This document shows positions 25,865 through 35,105 of a stretch of DNA of 64,000 nucleotides, one piece after another; the first letter of the stretch is position 1, and each line of letters begins with the position of its first letter. Position numbers and translations under genes: made by a program. The notes beneath the pieces were generated by a model, which worked only from the letters and a program-made list of their open reading frames with translations, did not search any database and was not told the DNA's origin. This DNA is from Xenophilus sp003671765 (GTDB lineage: Bacteria > Pseudomonadota > Gammaproteobacteria > Burkholderiales > Burkholderiaceae_C): positions 3,348,001 through 3,412,000 of the forward strand of contig CP166702.1 in the NCBI GenBank assembly GCA_051414805.1, in the 5' to 3' direction.

Positions 25865-28744
25865 TTACTTGGTCAGCACGAAGCCCTTCAGCTTGCCGAA
25901 GGCGCCGTCGACCAGCGCCTTCTGCTGTTCCTGGTGCAGGTGCGAATAGCCCACGGCCGGCGAGGCCGAGGCGGCACGGCCGGCATAACCCAGCTTCTGC
26001 CCGTCGAGCATGTTCTCGTGGATGTAGTGCTGCACGAAGAACCAGGCACCCTGGTTCTGCGGCTCGTCCTGGCACCACACGATCTCGGTCGCGTTGGCGT
26101 ACTTCTTGATCTCGGCCGCGAAGGCCTTGTGCGGGAAGGGATAGAGCTGCTCGACGCGCAGCAGGGCCACGTCGTCGGCGCCCTTCTCCTCGCGCTTCTT
26201 GGCCAGGTCGTAGTACACCTTGCCCGAGCAGGCGACGATGCGCTTGACCTTCTCGGCCTTGAGTTCCTTGCTGTCGGGGATGACGGTCTGGAAGCCGCCC
26301 TTGATGAACTCCGACAGCGGGGAGGTCGCGTCCTTGTTCCGCAGCAGCGACTTCGGCGTCATGATGACCAGCGGCTTGCGCAGGTTGCGGATCTGCTGAC
26401 GGCGCAGCACGTGGAAGATCTGGCTGGCCGTGGTCGGCTGCACGACCTGCATGTTGGTGTCGGCCGCGAGCTGCATGAAGCGCTCCAGGCGCGCCGAGCT
26501 GTGCTCGGGGCCCTGCCCTTCATAGCCGTGCGGCAGCATCAGCGTCAGGCCGTTCACGCGGCCCCACTTCACTTCGCCGGAGGCGATGAACTGGTCGATC
26601 ACCACCTGGGCGCCGTTGACGAAGTCGCCGAACTGCGCTTCCCAGATCACGAGGGTGCTCGGGTCGTTGGAGGCGTAGCCGTATTCGAAGGCCAGCACCG
26701 CCTCTTCGGACAGGATGGAGTCGATGACGACGAACGGTGCCTGGTTCTCGGCCACGTTCTGCAGCGGCACGTAGGTGCCTTCGTCGAACTTCTCGCGGTT
26801 CTGGTCGTGCAGCACCGCATGGCGGTGCGTGAAGGTGCCGCGGCCGGAGTCCTCACCCGACAGGCGCACCGGGTAGCCGCTGGCCACCAGCGAGGCGAAG
26901 GCCATGTGCTCGCCCATGCCCCAGTCGACGTTGACGTCGCCTCGGCCCATGGCGGCGCGGTCGTCCAGCACCTTCTTGACCAGCGGGTGCACGGTGAAGC
27001 CCGACGGCACCGTGGTGATCTTCTCGGCCAGGCGCTTCCACTCGGCGAGCGGGATCGCCGTGTCGGCGGCATCGGTCCACTTCTTGTTGAGGTAGGGGCT
27101 CCAGTCGACCGCGTACTTGCTCTTGAAGTTGGTGAGCACCGGGTCGGAAGTGTTCTTGCCGGCGTCGAAGGCGGCGCGCTGCGCCTTGACCATGTCGTCG
27201 CCCAGCGTGTCGCCCAGGCCCTGCGCGGCCAGCTTGTCGGCGTACAGCTTGCGCGTGCCGGGGTGGGCCGCGATCTTCTTGTACATCAGCGGCTGGGTGA
27301 GGGACGGGGTGTCCTGCTCGTTGTGGCCCAGCTTGCGGAAGCAGACGATGTCGACCACCACGTCCTTGTTGAACTCCTGGCGGTACTCGAGGGCGAGTTG
27401 CGTGCACAGCACCACGGCTTCGGGATCGTCGCCATTCACGTGCAGAACCGGCGCGTCGATCATCTTGACCACGTCGGTGCAGTACAGCGTCGAGCGGCTG
27501 TCGCGCGGGTCGCTGGTGGTGAAGCCGATCTGGTTGTTGATGACGATGTGGACCGTGCCGCCGGTGTAGTAGCCGCGGGTCTCGGCCAGCGCCAGCGTTT
27601 CCATCACGACGCCCTGGCCGGCGAAGGCCGCATCGCCGTGCACCAGCACGGGCAGGACCTGGTCGCCTTCCTTGTCGCCGCGGCGGTCCATGCGTGCACG
27701 CACGGATCCTTCGACGACCGGGTTCACGATCTCGAGGTGCGAGGGGTTGAACGCCAGCGACAGGTGCACCGGGCCGCCAGGGGTGCTGACGTCGGAGCTG
27801 AAGCCCTGGTGGTACTTCACGTCGCCGCTGGGCAGATCTTCGGGCGCGGTGTGGTCGAACTCGGCGAACAGGTCCTTGGGCATCTTGCCCAGGGTGTTGA
27901 CCAGCACGTTCAGGCGGCCGCGGTGGGCCATGCCGATGACGATCTCCTGCACGCCCTTCTCGCCGGCGCGGTTGATCAGCTCGTCCATCGAGACGATGAA
28001 GCTCTCGCCGCCCTCGAGCGAGAAGCGCTTCTGGCCGACGTACTTGGTGTGCAGGAAGCGCTCCAGGCCTTCGGCGGCCGTGAGGCGGTCGAGCACGCGC
28101 TTCTTCTGCTCGTTGCTCAGCTTGGGATTCGTGCGGGCGCTTTCCAGCTTTTCCTGCCACCAGCGCTTCTGCGCCTGGTCGGTGATGTACATGTACTCGG
28201 CGCCGATGGTGCCGCAGTAGGTTTCACGCAGCGCATTCAGCAGCTCGCGCAGGGACATCGTGTCCTTGCCGAAGAAGGTGTTGCTGGTGTTGAAGACGGT
28301 TTCGAGGTCGGCGTCGGAGAAGCCGTAGAAGGACGGCTCGAGCTCGGGAATGGCCGGGCGCTCGGTGCGCTTGAGCGGGTCGAGGTCGGCCCAGCGGGCG
28401 CCGACGTTGCGGTACGCGGCGATCAGCTGCTGGACGGCGGTGCGCTGGCGGCCCAGTTCGGAATCGGCGCCGCTGGCCTGCACGACCTTCGTGGTGCCCT
28501 GCTTCGCACGCTCGGCGAAGGCGTTGATGACCGGAAGATGGGGGACGTCCTTCGTGTTGCTGCCGTCGGTGGCAGGCACGTGCTGGAGTGCGTCGAAGTA
28601 GGAGCGCCAGTTGTCGGGCACGCTGCCCGGGTTGGCGAGGTAGTTCTCGTACATCTCTTCGACATAGGGCGCGTTGCCGCCGAAGAGGTAGGAGTTGCCT
28701 TGATAGGCGGTGTAGACCGTCGATGGAGACGAAGAATCGCTCAT
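25865..28744 (-). CDS. sucA: 2-oxoglutarate dehydrogenase E1 component
   Basis: SucA is the thiamine-diphosphate E1 that decarboxylates 2-oxoglutarate in the TCA cycle. The 959-residue protein has the E2-binding N-terminal stretch (SYLFGGNAPYVEEMYENYL), the active-site motif GMAHRGRLNVLVN, the ThDP-binding region with GDAAFAGQGVVMETL and NNQIGFTT, and the transketolase-like C-terminal domain (GEDSGRGTFTHRHAVLHD). Length is normal (about 930-960). It is the first gene of the sucA-odhB-lpdA operon; the 254-bp upstream region contains a weak TTGACG-16-TACTCA promoter candidate. Confidence 0.97.
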   Translation of the reverse strand: MSDSSSPSTVYTAYQGNSYLFGGNAPYVEEMYENYLANPGSVPDNWRSYFDALQHVPATDGSNTKDVPHLPVINAFAERAKQGTTKVVQASGADSELGRQRTAVQQLIAAYRNVGARWADLDPLKRTERPAIPELEPSFYGFSDADLETVFNTSNTFFGKDTMSLRELLNALRETYCGTIGAEYMYITDQAQKRWWQEKLESARTNPKLSNEQKKRVLDRLTAAEGLERFLHTKYVGQKRFSLEGGESFIVSMDELINRAGEKGVQEIVIGMAHRGRLNVLVNTLGKMPKDLFAEFDHTAPEDLPSGDVKYHQGFSSDVSTPGGPVHLSLAFNPSHLEIVNPVVEGSVRARMDRRGDKEGDQVLPVLVHGDAAFAGQGVVMETLALAETRGYYTGGTVHIVINNQIGFTTSDPRDSRSTLYCTDVVKMIDAPVLHVNGDDPEAVVLCTQLALEYRQEFNKDVVVDIVCFRKLGHNEQDTPSLTQPLMYKKIAAHPGTRKLYADKLAAQGLGDTLGDDMVKAQRAAFDAGKNTSDPVLTNFKSKYAVDWSPYLNKKWTDAADTAIPLAEWKRLAEKITTVPSGFTVHPLVKKVLDDRAAMGRGDVNVDWGMGEHMAFASLVASGYPVRLSGEDSGRGTFTHRHAVLHDQNREKFDEGTYVPLQNVAENQAPFVVIDSILSEEAVLAFEYGYASNDPSTLVIWEAQFGDFVNGAQVVIDQFIASGEVKWGRVNGLTLMLPHGYEGQGPEHSSARLERFMQLAADTNMQVVQPTTASQIFHVLRRQQIRNLRKPLVIMTPKSLLRNKDATSPLSEFIKGGFQTVIPDSKELKAEKVKRIVACSGKVYYDLAKKREEKGADDVALLRVEQLYPFPHKAFAAEIKKYANATEIVWCQDEPQNQGAWFFVQHYIHENMLDGQKLGYAGRAASASPAVGYSHLHQEQQKALVDGAFGKLKGFVLTK

Positions 28745-28998
28745 GTTCCGCTGACCTCCGCTTCCCTGAAGGAAGCATTAGCTGGTTTGAAAACCTTCCG
28801 CGACACGGCTGAACCGATTGGCGGATGCGACTGTGGCTGGGGAAGGGCCTGAGTACCATCGCATTGTGCCACGTCAAGCATGTGACGCCGGACGGCGCCC
28901 AATACAAGTGTCGGCAGTGCAGTCATCCGCGCGTGCAGAAATCGACCATTCTTGGCATGCCGGACCGGCGCGGCAACCGGGATGACCCGGCCCGCCTT
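28745..28998. other. Intergenic region upstream of sucA
   Basis: The region holds no gene that I can support. On the minus strand TTGACG (28872-28877) and TACTCA (28850-28855), 16 bp apart, are a weak promoter candidate for sucA with a roughly 100-nt leader. Near the prpE stop (28999) a short CCGGG-CCCGG inverted repeat lacks a U-tract. Confidence 0.35.
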
Positions 28999-30912
28999 TC
29001 AACCCGCCGCCACGGCGGTGCGCACGGCCTGCAGCGTGGCGGGGTCGTCGAGCGTGGTCAGGTCGCCCGGGTCGCGCTGCTCGCACACGGCCTGGATGGC
29101 GCGGCGCAGCAGCTTGCCGCTGCGCGTCTTGGGCAGGCCGGGCACGAAGCGCACGCGCGCCGGCCGCGCCAGCGCACCGAGGTCGTCGGCCACCCGCTTC
29201 ATGATCTCGCCCTCGAGCTTCATCGCCTCGGCGCTGTCGGTCGCAGCGTTGCCCGTCCTGGGCACCACGAAGGCCATCGCGACCTGCCCCTTGAGCGCAT
29301 CGGCGACGCCCACCACCGCGACCTCGGCCACGTTGGCATGGCCGGAGATGGCCTCCTCGATCTCGCGCGTGCCCAGGCGGTGGCCGGCGACGTTGATCAC
29401 GTCATCGGTGCGCCCGAGGATGTAGTAGTAGCCCTCCACGTCGCGGATGCCCCAGTCGAAGGTGGAGTACACGAGCTTGCCGGGGATGCTCTTCCAGTAG
29501 GTGTTGACGAAGCGCTCGTCGTCGCGCCACACGGTCTGCATGAAGCCCGGTGGCGTCGGTCCTTCGATCACGACCACGCCCTTCTCGTTGGGCGCCGTGA
29601 GTTCCTCGCCCGTGGTCTCGTGCACGATCTTCACCTTGTAGCCGTACATCGCGATGCCCGGGCTGCCGAACTTCGCCGGCCGACGCTCCACGCCGCTGGG
29701 CAGCGTGATGATCGGCCAGCCCGATTCGGTCTGCCAGTAGTTGTCGATGATCGGCACGCCCAGGCCCTCGCTGATCCACCGGGCCGTGGGTTCGTCCAGC
29801 GGCTCACCGGCCAGGAAGAGCGCGCGCAGGCTCGACAGGTCGTACTTCCTGAGCAATGCCGGGTCCTGCTTCTTGAGCACGCGCACGGCCGTGGGCGCGC
29901 TGAACATCACTGTCACCTTGTACTTCTCGACCAGGCGCCACCAGATGCCGCCATCCGGCTGGCGGTCCATGCCCTGCGTGGGCAGACCCTCGTACATGAT
30001 CGTGGCCATGCCGGCGATCAGCGGCCCATAGACGATGTAGCTGTGGCCGACGACCCAGCCGATGTCGCTGGTGGAAAAGTACGTCTCACCGGCTCGGCCA
30101 TCGAAGATGTGCCGCATGCTGGCCGCCAGCGCGACCGCGTAGCCGCCCACGTCGCGCTGCACGCCCTTGGGCTTGCCGGTGGTGCCGCTGGTGTAGATGG
30201 TGTAGCTGATATCGGTCGCATTTAGCCAGGTACACGGCACCTGCGTTTGGGCATGGTTTTGGCCTGCAGCGGCCGCCAGATGGTCGCGACCCGCTACCAA
30301 TTCCATAGCAGCGAGGCCCCGGTCGTACAGCAGCACCGCCGCCGGCTTGTGGGCCGACAGGCGGATCGCCTCGTCCAGCAGCGGCTTGTACGGCACCACC
30401 TTGCCGCCGCGCGAGCCCGCGTCGGCGCTGACGACCACCTTCGGCTGCGCGTCCTCGATGCGCGAGGCCAGCGAGCCGCTGGCGAAGCCGCCGAACACCA
30501 CGCAGTGGATGGCGCCGATGCGTGCGCAGGCCAGCATCGCGAAGGCGGCCTGCGCGATCATGGGCATGTAGATGAGCACGCGGTCGCCGCGCTGCACGCC
30601 CAGTTCGATCAGCATCGCCGCCGTGCGCTGCACCTCGGCGTGCAGTTCGCGAAAGGTATAGCTGCGCTCGCTGCCCGTCTCGGTCGAGATCGCGATGAGC
30701 GCCGGCTGCTCGCCGCGCTGGGCCAGGTGCCGGTCGACCGCGTTGTGGCACAGGTTGGTCTGGCCGCCCACGAACCAGCGGCAGAACGGCGGCCGGCTGG
30801 CGTCCAGGATCTGCGTCGGCGCCTGGTGCCAGTCGATCAGGCGGGCCTGCTCGGCCCAGAAGGCTTCGGGATGCTCCAGGGAGCGGCGGTGGAATTCGGC
30901 GTAGCTGGACAT
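28999..30912 (-). CDS. prpE: Propionate-CoA ligase PrpE-type acyl-CoA synthetase
   Basis: The 637-residue AMP-forming ligase contains the A3 motif YTSGTTGKPKG, the PrpE-type context RDVGGYAVALA, the A5 region YWQTESGWP, the TRWDDVI-like hinge GRTDDVINVAGHR and the catalytic lysine region KTRSGKLLRR. Propionate-CoA ligase is favoured over acetyl-CoA synthetase because of KGVQRDVGGY and the overall length. ATG 30910-30912 is supported by AGGAGA six bases upstream. Residues about 202-217 are encoded by a copy of the dispersed repeat. No prpBCD genes are nearby, so its role beyond activating short-chain acids is uncertain. Confidence 0.88.
   Translation of the reverse strand: MSSYAEFHRRSLEHPEAFWAEQARLIDWHQAPTQILDASRPPFCRWFVGGQTNLCHNAVDRHLAQRGEQPALIAISTETGSERSYTFRELHAEVQRTAAMLIELGVQRGDRVLIYMPMIAQAAFAMLACARIGAIHCVVFGGFASGSLASRIEDAQPKVVVSADAGSRGGKVVPYKPLLDEAIRLSAHKPAAVLLYDRGLAAMELVAGRDHLAAAAGQNHAQTQVPCTWLNATDISYTIYTSGTTGKPKGVQRDVGGYAVALAASMRHIFDGRAGETYFSTSDIGWVVGHSYIVYGPLIAGMATIMYEGLPTQGMDRQPDGGIWWRLVEKYKVTVMFSAPTAVRVLKKQDPALLRKYDLSSLRALFLAGEPLDEPTARWISEGLGVPIIDNYWQTESGWPIITLPSGVERRPAKFGSPGIAMYGYKVKIVHETTGEELTAPNEKGVVVIEGPTPPGFMQTVWRDDERFVNTYWKSIPGKLVYSTFDWGIRDVEGYYYILGRTDDVINVAGHRLGTREIEEAISGHANVAEVAVVGVADALKGQVAMAFVVPRTGNAATDSAEAMKLEGEIMKRVADDLGALARPARVRFVPGLPKTRSGKLLRRAIQAVCEQRDPGDLTTLDDPATLQAVRTAVAAG
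30262..30309 (-). repeat. Dispersed palindrome-hairpin repeat, copy inside prpE
   Basis: Read on the minus strand, the box GCTATGGAATTGGTAGC (30309-30293) is followed by spacer GGGTC, then GCGACCATCTGGCGGCCGC and TGCAGGC. It is sense-oriented and in frame, encoding ELVAGRDHLAAAAGQ. Confidence 0.65.
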
Positions 30913-31024
30913 GCGGTCTCCTGTCGTTCTTGTGGCGCGCCAGCCCGCGGCTGCGATGCGCGCGGGCATCGTGAGTGGCGGCGCTTTCGCGAAGCTGACG
31001 TGCCGTCCCGCGCGTCCTGCGCTC

Positions 31025-31795
31025 TCAGGACACGTCGAGACGCCGCGCGTTGGGCGGGATGAAGGATTCGAAGAAGTACAGCGGTTCGCGCCCCGCCATC
31101 GCCCCGCTCTCCAGCAGCATGCCGAGCGAACCGGCCTGCACGCCGACCGCAGCGGCTGCTTCGGCCGACAGCGCCACGAAGGCCACGCGCTGCGACACCT
31201 CGGTCACCGGCATGCTGCTTTCGCTGCCGAGCATCTGCTTCAGGTTGGCGCCGTCCAGCGCGGCCAGGGGCGCCGACGCAAGGCCGGGAAACGCCCGGGC
31301 GCTGAAGTAGAGGCGGTTGAACACGTCGAATTCGCCATTGACGCTGATGCGGCGCGAAATGCGCACCACCTCGCCGTCGGCGGGATGCAGCCAGTCGGAC
31401 CAGGGCCCCGGCTCGGCCACGCGCTGGCGGTCGAGCATCTTCGGATACAGCGGCAGGAAGGCCGGCTCGTCCTCGCGTCCCAGAAAGCGCAGATGCAGCG
31501 GCGCATCGATCGCACCGCGGCCCTCGGCCACGTAAGTGCCGCTGCCGTGGGTGCGAACCACGACGCCCTCGTCCGCCAATTCGCGCAGCGCCCGCTGCAC
31601 CGTGCCCAGGCTGTAGTTCGTCATCCGGGCAAGCTCGCGCTCAGCCGGCAGTTGGCTGCCGGGCTTCCAGTGGCCGCCGCGGATGGCTGACGCCAGGGTG
31701 GCACGCAGCTGCGCGTACTTCGCCAGGCCCGGAGCCGGAGGCTGGGTGAAGGGAGCGAGCGGGTCGTCGGTGGAGGGGGCGAGGCGTGCGTTCAT
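31025..31795 (-). CDS. GntR-family transcriptional regulator, HutC-type (UTRA domain)
   Basis: The 256-residue protein has an N-terminal winged HTH (about 20-90; YAQLRATLASAIRGGHWKPG, PAERELARMTNYSLGTVQRAL, HGSGTYVAEGRG) and a C-terminal UTRA ligand-binding domain. It should bind a small-molecule effector and repress nearby genes. ATG is at 31793-31795. It diverges from the Bug-protein gene, and the shared 123-bp region contains a promoter with a GTGCT-N4-AGCAC inverted repeat between the -35 and -10, a fitting HutC-type operator. The effector is unknown. Confidence 0.88.
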   Translation of the reverse strand: MNARLAPSTDDPLAPFTQPPAPGLAKYAQLRATLASAIRGGHWKPGSQLPAERELARMTNYSLGTVQRALRELADEGVVVRTHGSGTYVAEGRGAIDAPLHLRFLGREDEPAFLPLYPKMLDRQRVAEPGPWSDWLHPADGEVVRISRRISVNGEFDVFNRLYFSARAFPGLASAPLAALDGANLKQMLGSESSMPVTEVSQRVAFVALSAEAAAAVGVQAGSLGMLLESGAMAGREPLYFFESFIPPNARRLDVS

Positions 31796-31829
31796 GGAGG
31801 CGTGGCCGGATGCTAACGTCGCTGGCCGT

Positions 31830-31858
31830 TTGACAAGTGCTCTATAGCACCATAGCAT
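31830..31858 (+). promoter_or_regulatory. Promoter with embedded GntR-type operator upstream of the Bug gene
   Basis: TTGACA (31830-31835) and TAGCAT (31853-31858) are separated by exactly 17 bp. The spacer contains the perfect inverted repeat GTGCTCTATAGCAC (31837-31850), which matches the GT...AC form of HutC-type GntR operators. Binding there would block RNA polymerase. The Bug ATG is 61 bp downstream. Confidence 0.6.
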
Positions 31859-31918
31859 CCAAGCTCTTGGATTCAGAAACCGGGCACGCCGGCAGGCGGA
31901 GGCCCCACGGAGACAGGC

Positions 31919-32899
31919 ATGCAAACACGACGACCGCTGATGGCAGCCGCCATCGGCACCGCCCTTCTGGCGCTGGCAGCGCCCGCTATCGCCGCAGACC
32001 CGGCTTGGCCGACCAAGCCGGTGCGCATCCTCTTCGGCTTTCCGGCCGCCAGTGCCACCGACGTGATCGCGCGCGCCGTGGGGCAGAAGCTGTCGGAGAA
32101 GTGGGGCCAGCCGGTGGTGATCGAGAACCGTCCCGGTGCGGGCGGCAACCTGGGCACCGAGCTGGCGGCGCGGGCGCCGGGCGACGGCTACACCATCTTC
32201 TTCGGCACGGTGGCCAACGCGATCAGCACCACGCTCTACACCAGGCTCAACTACGACTACCTGAAGGATTTCAAGCCGATCACCCTCGTGTCGATCACGC
32301 CGCTGGTGCTGGTCGCGAACCCCTCGGTGCCTTTCGGAAACGTCAAGGAATTGATCGCGCATGCGCGCGCCAACCCGGGCAAGCTGAACTTCGGCTCGGG
32401 CGGCGTGGGCACCTCGAACCACCTGGCGGGCGAGATGTTCAAGCGCGCGACGAACACCGACCTCGTGCACGTTGCGTACAAGGGCACGCCGGCGGCCTAC
32501 AACGACATGTTCAGCGGCCAGATCGCGCTGATGTTCGACAACATCGTGGCGGCCACGCCGCACGTGAAGTCCGAGCGCCTGCGCCCCCTCGCCGTCAGCA
32601 GCAAGGAGCGCGTCGAGACGCTGCCCGACGTGCCCACGCTGGCCGAGTCGGGCCTGCCGGGCTTCGAGGCCGTGTCGTGGATCGGCGCGCTCGTGCCGGC
32701 CGCCACGCCCGAACCCGTCGCCGACAAGATCCACGCCGACATGGTGGCGGTGCTGCGCGACCCCGATCTGCGCCGCCAGCTCGCCTCGGCCGGCGCCATC
32801 GTGGTCGGCAACAGCCGCCAGGAATTCGCCCGCTGGAACGAGGCCGAGATCGCCAAGTGGGCGCAGGCCGTCAAGCAGTCGGGTGCCAAGCTGGACTGA
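31919..32899 (+). CDS. Bug-family tripartite tricarboxylate transporter substrate-binding protein
   Basis: This is a periplasmic solute receptor of the Bug/TctC family, very abundant in Burkholderiales. The 326-residue protein has a signal peptide (MQTRRPLMAAAIGTALLALA) cleaved near AIAADP, then the family signatures PTKPVRILFGFPAASATDVIA, ENRPGAGGNLGTELAAR and GSGGVGTSNHLAGEMFK. No membrane subunits (TctA/TctB) are adjacent, which is common for orphan Bug proteins. The ligand is probably a carboxylate, but nothing in the sequence identifies it. It is followed 55 bp later by an FAD oxidoreductase and is likely controlled by the divergent GntR regulator. Confidence 0.9.
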   Translation: MQTRRPLMAAAIGTALLALAAPAIAADPAWPTKPVRILFGFPAASATDVIARAVGQKLSEKWGQPVVIENRPGAGGNLGTELAARAPGDGYTIFFGTVANAISTTLYTRLNYDYLKDFKPITLVSITPLVLVANPSVPFGNVKELIAHARANPGKLNFGSGGVGTSNHLAGEMFKRATNTDLVHVAYKGTPAAYNDMFSGQIALMFDNIVAATPHVKSERLRPLAVSSKERVETLPDVPTLAESGLPGFEAVSWIGALVPAATPEPVADKIHADMVAVLRDPDLRRQLASAGAIVVGNSRQEFARWNEAEIAKWAQAVKQSGAKLD

Positions 32900-32954
32900 C
32901 CCCGTCCCACCCTCTCCCCATTCTTTTCCTCCAGACACCGCAAGGAACATCCCC

Positions 32955-34340
32955 GTGAGCCTCTCCATGATCCAGGAACCCAGCCGACACGTCCCCGTGC
33001 TGACAGAGGCCGACGTGGTCGTCGTCGGCGGCGGCACGACCGGCCCGATCGCGGCCATCGCCGCCGCGCGGCGCGGGAGCAAGGTGGTGCTGATCGAGCG
33101 CTTCGGCTCGCTCGGCGGCATCCTCACGCTGGGCCTGAACACCAAGCCCTCGGGCGCGCTGATCGGCGGCATCCCGCTGGAGATCTGGAACCTGGCGCGC
33201 GCAGCCGGCGGCGCGGGCGACGACTACATGGCCACCACCAAGACCGGCGGCGTGCGCATCGCCTCGCCCACCGACCCGGAGATCATGAAGATGCTGCTCA
33301 CGCGCCTGTGCGTGGAGGCCGGCGTGCAGATCCTGTTCGAGACCTTCGTATCCTCGCCTCACGTGGAGGACGGCACCGTCAAGGGCGTCTTCGTCGAAAG
33401 CAAGGCCGGCCGCCAGTTCGTGGCGGCCAAGGTGCTGATCGACTGCTCGGCCGACGCCGACATGGCGGCCAAGGCCGGTGCACCCTTCGTGATGGGCTCG
33501 GGCGACGCCGAGGCGCGCATGCAGCCCGTGTCGATGTACTTCATCATGAAGAACGTCGACCTGGTGCGCCTGGCGGACTGGGCCCGCGACTGCGATGACG
33601 TACCAGCCCGCGCGATCCCGGGCGATCGCGAAGGCCTCGCCTACGGCCTGTGGCTGACGGGCTTCAACGGCATGCTCAGGCGATTCCAGGACGAGACCGG
33701 CGTCAAGCTGCAGCGCGACAACATCACGCTCAAGACGGCCGACGGCCAGATGTACGTGAACGCCACGCGCGTGCTCGGCGTAAACGTGTTCTCGCCGGCC
33801 GAGTTCACCGGTGCGATCCTCGAGTGCTACCGCCAGATCGAGGGCGTGTGCCGCTTCCTGCGCGAGCGCGTGCCGGGCTTCGAGGAGGCGCGCCTCGGCC
33901 AGGTGTCGCCCATCCTGGGCGTGCGCGAGACGCGGCACATCGAGGGCGAGTACACCTTGACCGGGGCCGACTCGCGCGGCGAAACGCATTTCGAGGACAG
34001 CATCGGCGCCGACGCCTCGGCACTCGACATCCACGACCCGAAGGGCGGCGACGTCGACTTCCAGAGCATGCCGCCCTACGAGATTCCCTATCGCTGCCTG
34101 CTGCCGCGCAAGGTCGAGCAACTGCTGGTGGCCGGCCGCTGCATCTCGGCCGACCACGACGCGCACGCCCGCTCGCGCAACATGCCGGCCTGCATGGCCA
34201 CCGGGCAGGCGGCCGGCGTGGCGGCGGCGATCGCCGTGGAGACCGGCGTCAGCGTGCGCAAGGTGCCGGTGGTGCAGGTCCAGCAGGCGCTGCAGGCGCT
34301 GGGCATGGCGCTGTTCGCCCGCGACGTGCCGCAGCGCTGA
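32955..34340 (+). CDS. FAD-dependent oxidoreductase (FAD_oxidored/PF12831-like)
   Basis: The 461-residue protein begins with a Rossmann FAD site VVVVGGGTTGPIAAIAAARRG, followed by IERFGSLGGILTLGL, and ends with a second FAD contact region, AGRCISADHDAHARSRNMPACMATGQAAG. This matches the PF12831 group found next to Bug proteins and catabolic genes. I chose GTG 32955-32957 because AAGGA precedes it at suitable spacing; ATG at 32967 is an alternative. Substrate is unknown. Its position behind the Bug gene suggests it oxidises the imported compound or a derivative. Confidence 0.8.
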   Translation: MSLSMIQEPSRHVPVLTEADVVVVGGGTTGPIAAIAAARRGSKVVLIERFGSLGGILTLGLNTKPSGALIGGIPLEIWNLARAAGGAGDDYMATTKTGGVRIASPTDPEIMKMLLTRLCVEAGVQILFETFVSSPHVEDGTVKGVFVESKAGRQFVAAKVLIDCSADADMAAKAGAPFVMGSGDAEARMQPVSMYFIMKNVDLVRLADWARDCDDVPARAIPGDREGLAYGLWLTGFNGMLRRFQDETGVKLQRDNITLKTADGQMYVNATRVLGVNVFSPAEFTGAILECYRQIEGVCRFLRERVPGFEEARLGQVSPILGVRETRHIEGEYTLTGADSRGETHFEDSIGADASALDIHDPKGGDVDFQSMPPYEIPYRCLLPRKVEQLLVAGRCISADHDAHARSRNMPACMATGQAAGVAAAIAVETGVSVRKVPVVQVQQALQALGMALFARDVPQR

Positions 34341-34376
34341 AGCGCACGACGCCGGCGGCGCATCCCGCGACGGGTA

Positions 34377-34982
34377 TCAGCGGATCAGCGCCTGCCACTC
34401 CCGGAACGCGGGGTGCTCGGCCGTGCGCAGCCACTCGAAGCCCACCATCTCGGTCGTGACCAGTTCGGCGCCGGCACCGGCCAGGCGGTCGAAGGCCGCG
34501 TCGCGGTTGCGCTCGGTGCGCGAGCTGCAGGCATCGGTCACCACCCAGACGTCGAATTCGTCCTCGAGCAGGTCGAGCGCGGTCTGCAGCAGGCACACAT
34601 GCGCCTCGCAGCCGGCCACGACGAGGGTGTTGCGCTCCTCGGCCGGTGCCGCGGGCTTCTGCAGGTGCTTGGGCAGGCTACGCGCATTGCCGCGTGGCGC
34701 CTGCGGCGCGGGCGTGCGCAGCCACTCGCCCAAACCCTCTTCGACGCCGCTGAAGTGCATCTTGGCCAGTGTCTTGCGGCACAGGCCGCGGATCTCGGCC
34801 GGGTTCTCGCCGAGCTTGGACGGGTTCTGCTCGGTGCCCCAGGCCGGCACGTCGAGCAGCTTCGCGAGCTGTGCCAGGCGGCTGGCGTTGCGCAGCACCG
34901 CCTCGGCCTCGAAGATGGCCGGCATCAGGCGGGCCTGGTAGTCGACCAGGACGAGTTGGGATTGGGAAGCGTCGAGCAGCAT
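34377..34982 (-). CDS. Isochorismatase-fold hydrolase
   Basis: The 201-residue protein has the isochorismatase-family catalytic set: Asp14 in LVLVDYQARL, Lys74 in AKMHFSG and Cys130 in CEAHVCLLQTALDLL. Members hydrolyse amides, N-carbamoyl compounds or vinyl ethers; this subgroup resembles YcaC-like or general cysteine hydrolases of unknown substrate. ATG is at 34980-34982. It is convergent with the FAD oxidoreductase (36 bp between stops) and divergent from the HpaB-family gene (123 bp). Confidence 0.82.
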   Translation of the reverse strand: MLLDASQSQLVLVDYQARLMPAIFEAEAVLRNASRLAQLAKLLDVPAWGTEQNPSKLGENPAEIRGLCRKTLAKMHFSGVEEGLGEWLRTPAPQAPRGNARSLPKHLQKPAAPAEERNTLVVAGCEAHVCLLQTALDLLEDEFDVWVVTDACSSRTERNRDAAFDRLAGAGAELVTTEMVGFEWLRTAEHPAFREWQALIR

Positions 34983-35105
34983 GGCGGTCGGGAGGGAAAA
35001 GCGAAGCGAAAGCCGGACCCTACCACCGAACCCGCCCCGCGCCGGGCGGACTTGGTGCGAGCACGCTTCGATGCTGAAATGCCCCGACAACAGCAGGAGA
35101 CACGT

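Noticed and set aside
24926..28852. A 1308-codon open frame on the plus strand opposite odhB and sucA
   Set aside because: It is antisense to two unmistakable genes; its product is a His/Val/Arg/Gly-rich string without family motifs, as expected from GC-rich third positions in an opposite frame.
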